64,000 bases of DNA from Victivallis vadensis (lineage in GTDB: Bacteria; Verrucomicrobiota; Lentisphaeria; Victivallales; Victivallaceae). The stretch covers positions 1 through 64,000 of the forward strand of contig NZ_QEKH01000008.1 in the NCBI RefSeq assembly GCF_003096415.1, read 5' to 3'. Positions 62,975 through 64,000 of the stretch are shown in pieces. Below the pieces are notes generated by a model, which had not been told where the DNA came from, did no database searches, and was given only the letters and a program-made list of their open reading frames with translations. Numbering within the stretch: position 1 is the first letter of the stretch; each line of letters begins with the position of its first letter. The position numbers and the translations under genes are program-made.

Positions 62975-64000
62975 GTGGATAAATCAAAACTTCTGATGCT
63001 TGCCGCCGCATTTCTGCTGGCGCTGCCGCTTGCCGCCGACGATAAATCGGCCGACGATGCCTATCGTGAAGGTCTGGCACTCTATCAGGCAAAGGATTAC
63101 AAGGCGGCGGGCGACAAGTTCGAAGCCGCTGAAATCGAGGCGGATTCCCCGGCCATCAAGGCGAACTCGATCCGGGCGCAGATCGGCGCATGGCGGATGT
63201 GCAGGCTGCTCTACAAGGAGTTCGAGGCGATCGAGTCGCTGATGGAGCGTTTCCCGGAATACGCCGACTTCGTGGAGCTGGTGAAGCGGGAATACGAGAT
63301 CGCCGACGCCTATTATCAGGGCAAGCGGGACCTCGCGTTCTGGTCGCTGCGCTGGATTCCGTGGCTGGTCGGCGACGACAAGAGCATCGAAGTGTTTGAA
63401 AAGGCGCTGGACCGGGCGCCGTTCGCGGAATCCGCCCCGGAAGCGCGGCTGCGGCTGGCCTATCTCTTCGACCAGAAGGGAAAGGTCAAAGAGTCGCTGG
63501 AACAACTGCGGATCATCATCCGGGATTTCCCGGATGCGAAGGCGTGCCGTTACGCGTATCTGGCGCTGGCCAACGGCCTGTACGAGCTCTCCCGGCGCGG
63601 CGACGGCGACGGGGCGTACAACCGTGAATCCTACGAATTGTTCAAGACCTTTCTGGAGAAGTACCCGGATGCGCCCGAAGCGCCGTGGGTCAAAGTGCGC
63701 ATGGTCCGCTCCCGCGACATCCAGGCGGGACGGCTCTACGAGCTGGCTGAATACTATGAACGCGCCGGGCGCAAGGAGGCCTCCGAACGCTACCTCGCCC
63801 AGGTGCTGAAGGATTATCCCGACACCACGTCGGCGGACGCCTCCGAGCGGCTGCTCGTGAAGCTGGACAGCACTTTCGTGCCGGAGGATTTCCGGGAAAA
63901 GCCGGAGGGGCGGCTGCCCCACTACCGGACCCGCCCGATTCCGGCGGAGGCCTCGCAACTGCTGATCGCCCCCGGCGACAGTGACCGCCGCTTCCTGCTG
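62975..64000 (+). CDS. BamD/YfiO-like TPR protein, cut by window end
   Basis: At least 342 residues, open to the last base of the window. A GTG at 62975 with GAGG 8 bases upstream starts a signal peptide (KSKLLMLAAAFLLALPLAA). TPR-like repeats follow: AYREGLALYQAKDYKAAGDK, ARLRLAYLFDQKGKVKESLE, then YELFKTFLEKYPDAPEAPW and ASERYLAQVLKDYPDTTSA, the pattern of BamD/YbgF outer-membrane assembly proteins. There is no lipobox Cys, so it is not a classic BamD lipoprotein and may be a periplasmic TPR scaffold. A Trp-rich FWSLRWIPWLVG (near 127-138) is unusual. The C-terminus is not seen. Confidence 0.7.
   Translation, partial: MDKSKLLMLAAAFLLALPLAADDKSADDAYREGLALYQAKDYKAAGDKFEAAEIEADSPAIKANSIRAQIGAWRMCRLLYKEFEAIESLMERFPEYADFVELVKREYEIADAYYQGKRDLAFWSLRWIPWLVGDDKSIEVFEKALDRAPFAESAPEARLRLAYLFDQKGKVKESLEQLRIIIRDFPDAKACRYAYLALANGLYELSRRGDGDGAYNRESYELFKTFLEKYPDAPEAPWVKVRMVRSRDIQAGRLYELAEYYERAGRKEASERYLAQVLKDYPDTTSADASERLLVKLDSTFVPEDFREKPEGRLPHYRTRPIPAEASQLLIAPGDSDRRFLL

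Overview
The window is GC-rich, protein-dense bacterial DNA, apart from AT-rich promoter gaps. It most resembles a Lentisphaerota genome of the Victivallis type. This is inference from content: six separate prepilin genes of the H-X9-DG kind, many secreted polysaccharide-degrading proteins under AraC or GntR/LacI-hybrid regulators, GPH-type sugar transporters, no SusC/SusD pair, and a Gram-negative envelope set (KdsD, a BamD-like protein). No rRNA, CRISPR array or complete transposase was seen.

Layout. 1-5.4 kb: an AraC regulator and a GH78 rhamnosidase (minus), divergent from eda-kdgK (plus), the lower Entner-Doudoroff pair that consumes uronate-derived KDG. 5.4-9.4 kb: a secreted DUF1570-like putative metallopeptidase and recQ. 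9.4-16.4 kb: cassette 1 (AraC, divergent prepilin, heparinase II/III-like lyase, GPH transporter, Gfo/Idh/MocA oxidoreductase). 16.4-19.8 kb: tsaC-like gene, sodium:solute symporter, ispH. 19.9-25.5 kb: cassette 2 (AraC, 2-hydroxyacid dehydrogenase, interrupted prepilin, second heparinase-like lyase). 25.5-28.3 kb: a coiled-coil secreted protein, a membrane protein and a small C_GCAxxG_C_C protein. 28.3-36.7 kb (minus): cassette 3 (GntR/LacI, large lipoprotein, large secreted protein, repeat A, prepilin). 37.5-45.4 kb: cassette 4 (GntR/LacI, prepilin, 1246-residue GH-A multidomain protein) plus AraC/GH29 fucosidase. 46-55.2 kb (minus): cassette 5 (GntR/LacI, BNR protein with LamG-like domain, repeat C, prepilin, BNR protein, GPH transporter). 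55.3-59.2 kb: small anchored protein, prepilin, FMN-binding flavoprotein, divergent sugar-phosphate isomerase-like gene with two iron-box-like dyads between. 59.5-64 kb: membrane protein, tRNA-Lys, hisE, hisG, kdsD, BamD-like gene cut by the window edge.

How it fits together: five regulator-led cassettes each pair a secreted or surface carbohydrate-active protein with its own pseudopilin. Transporters import the products, and oxidoreductases, isomerase-like proteins and the eda-kdgK pair handle rhamnose, fucose and uronate residues.

The most unusual non-coding content is a family of palindrome-rich repeats between or inside genes (21988-22379, 29164-29940, 36812-37440, 45374-46092, 50619-51180, 59240-59560, 60362-60463). 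They share short modules. One sits inside a prepilin gene between 16-bp direct repeats, and another lies between 57-bp duplications of a tRNA 3' end.
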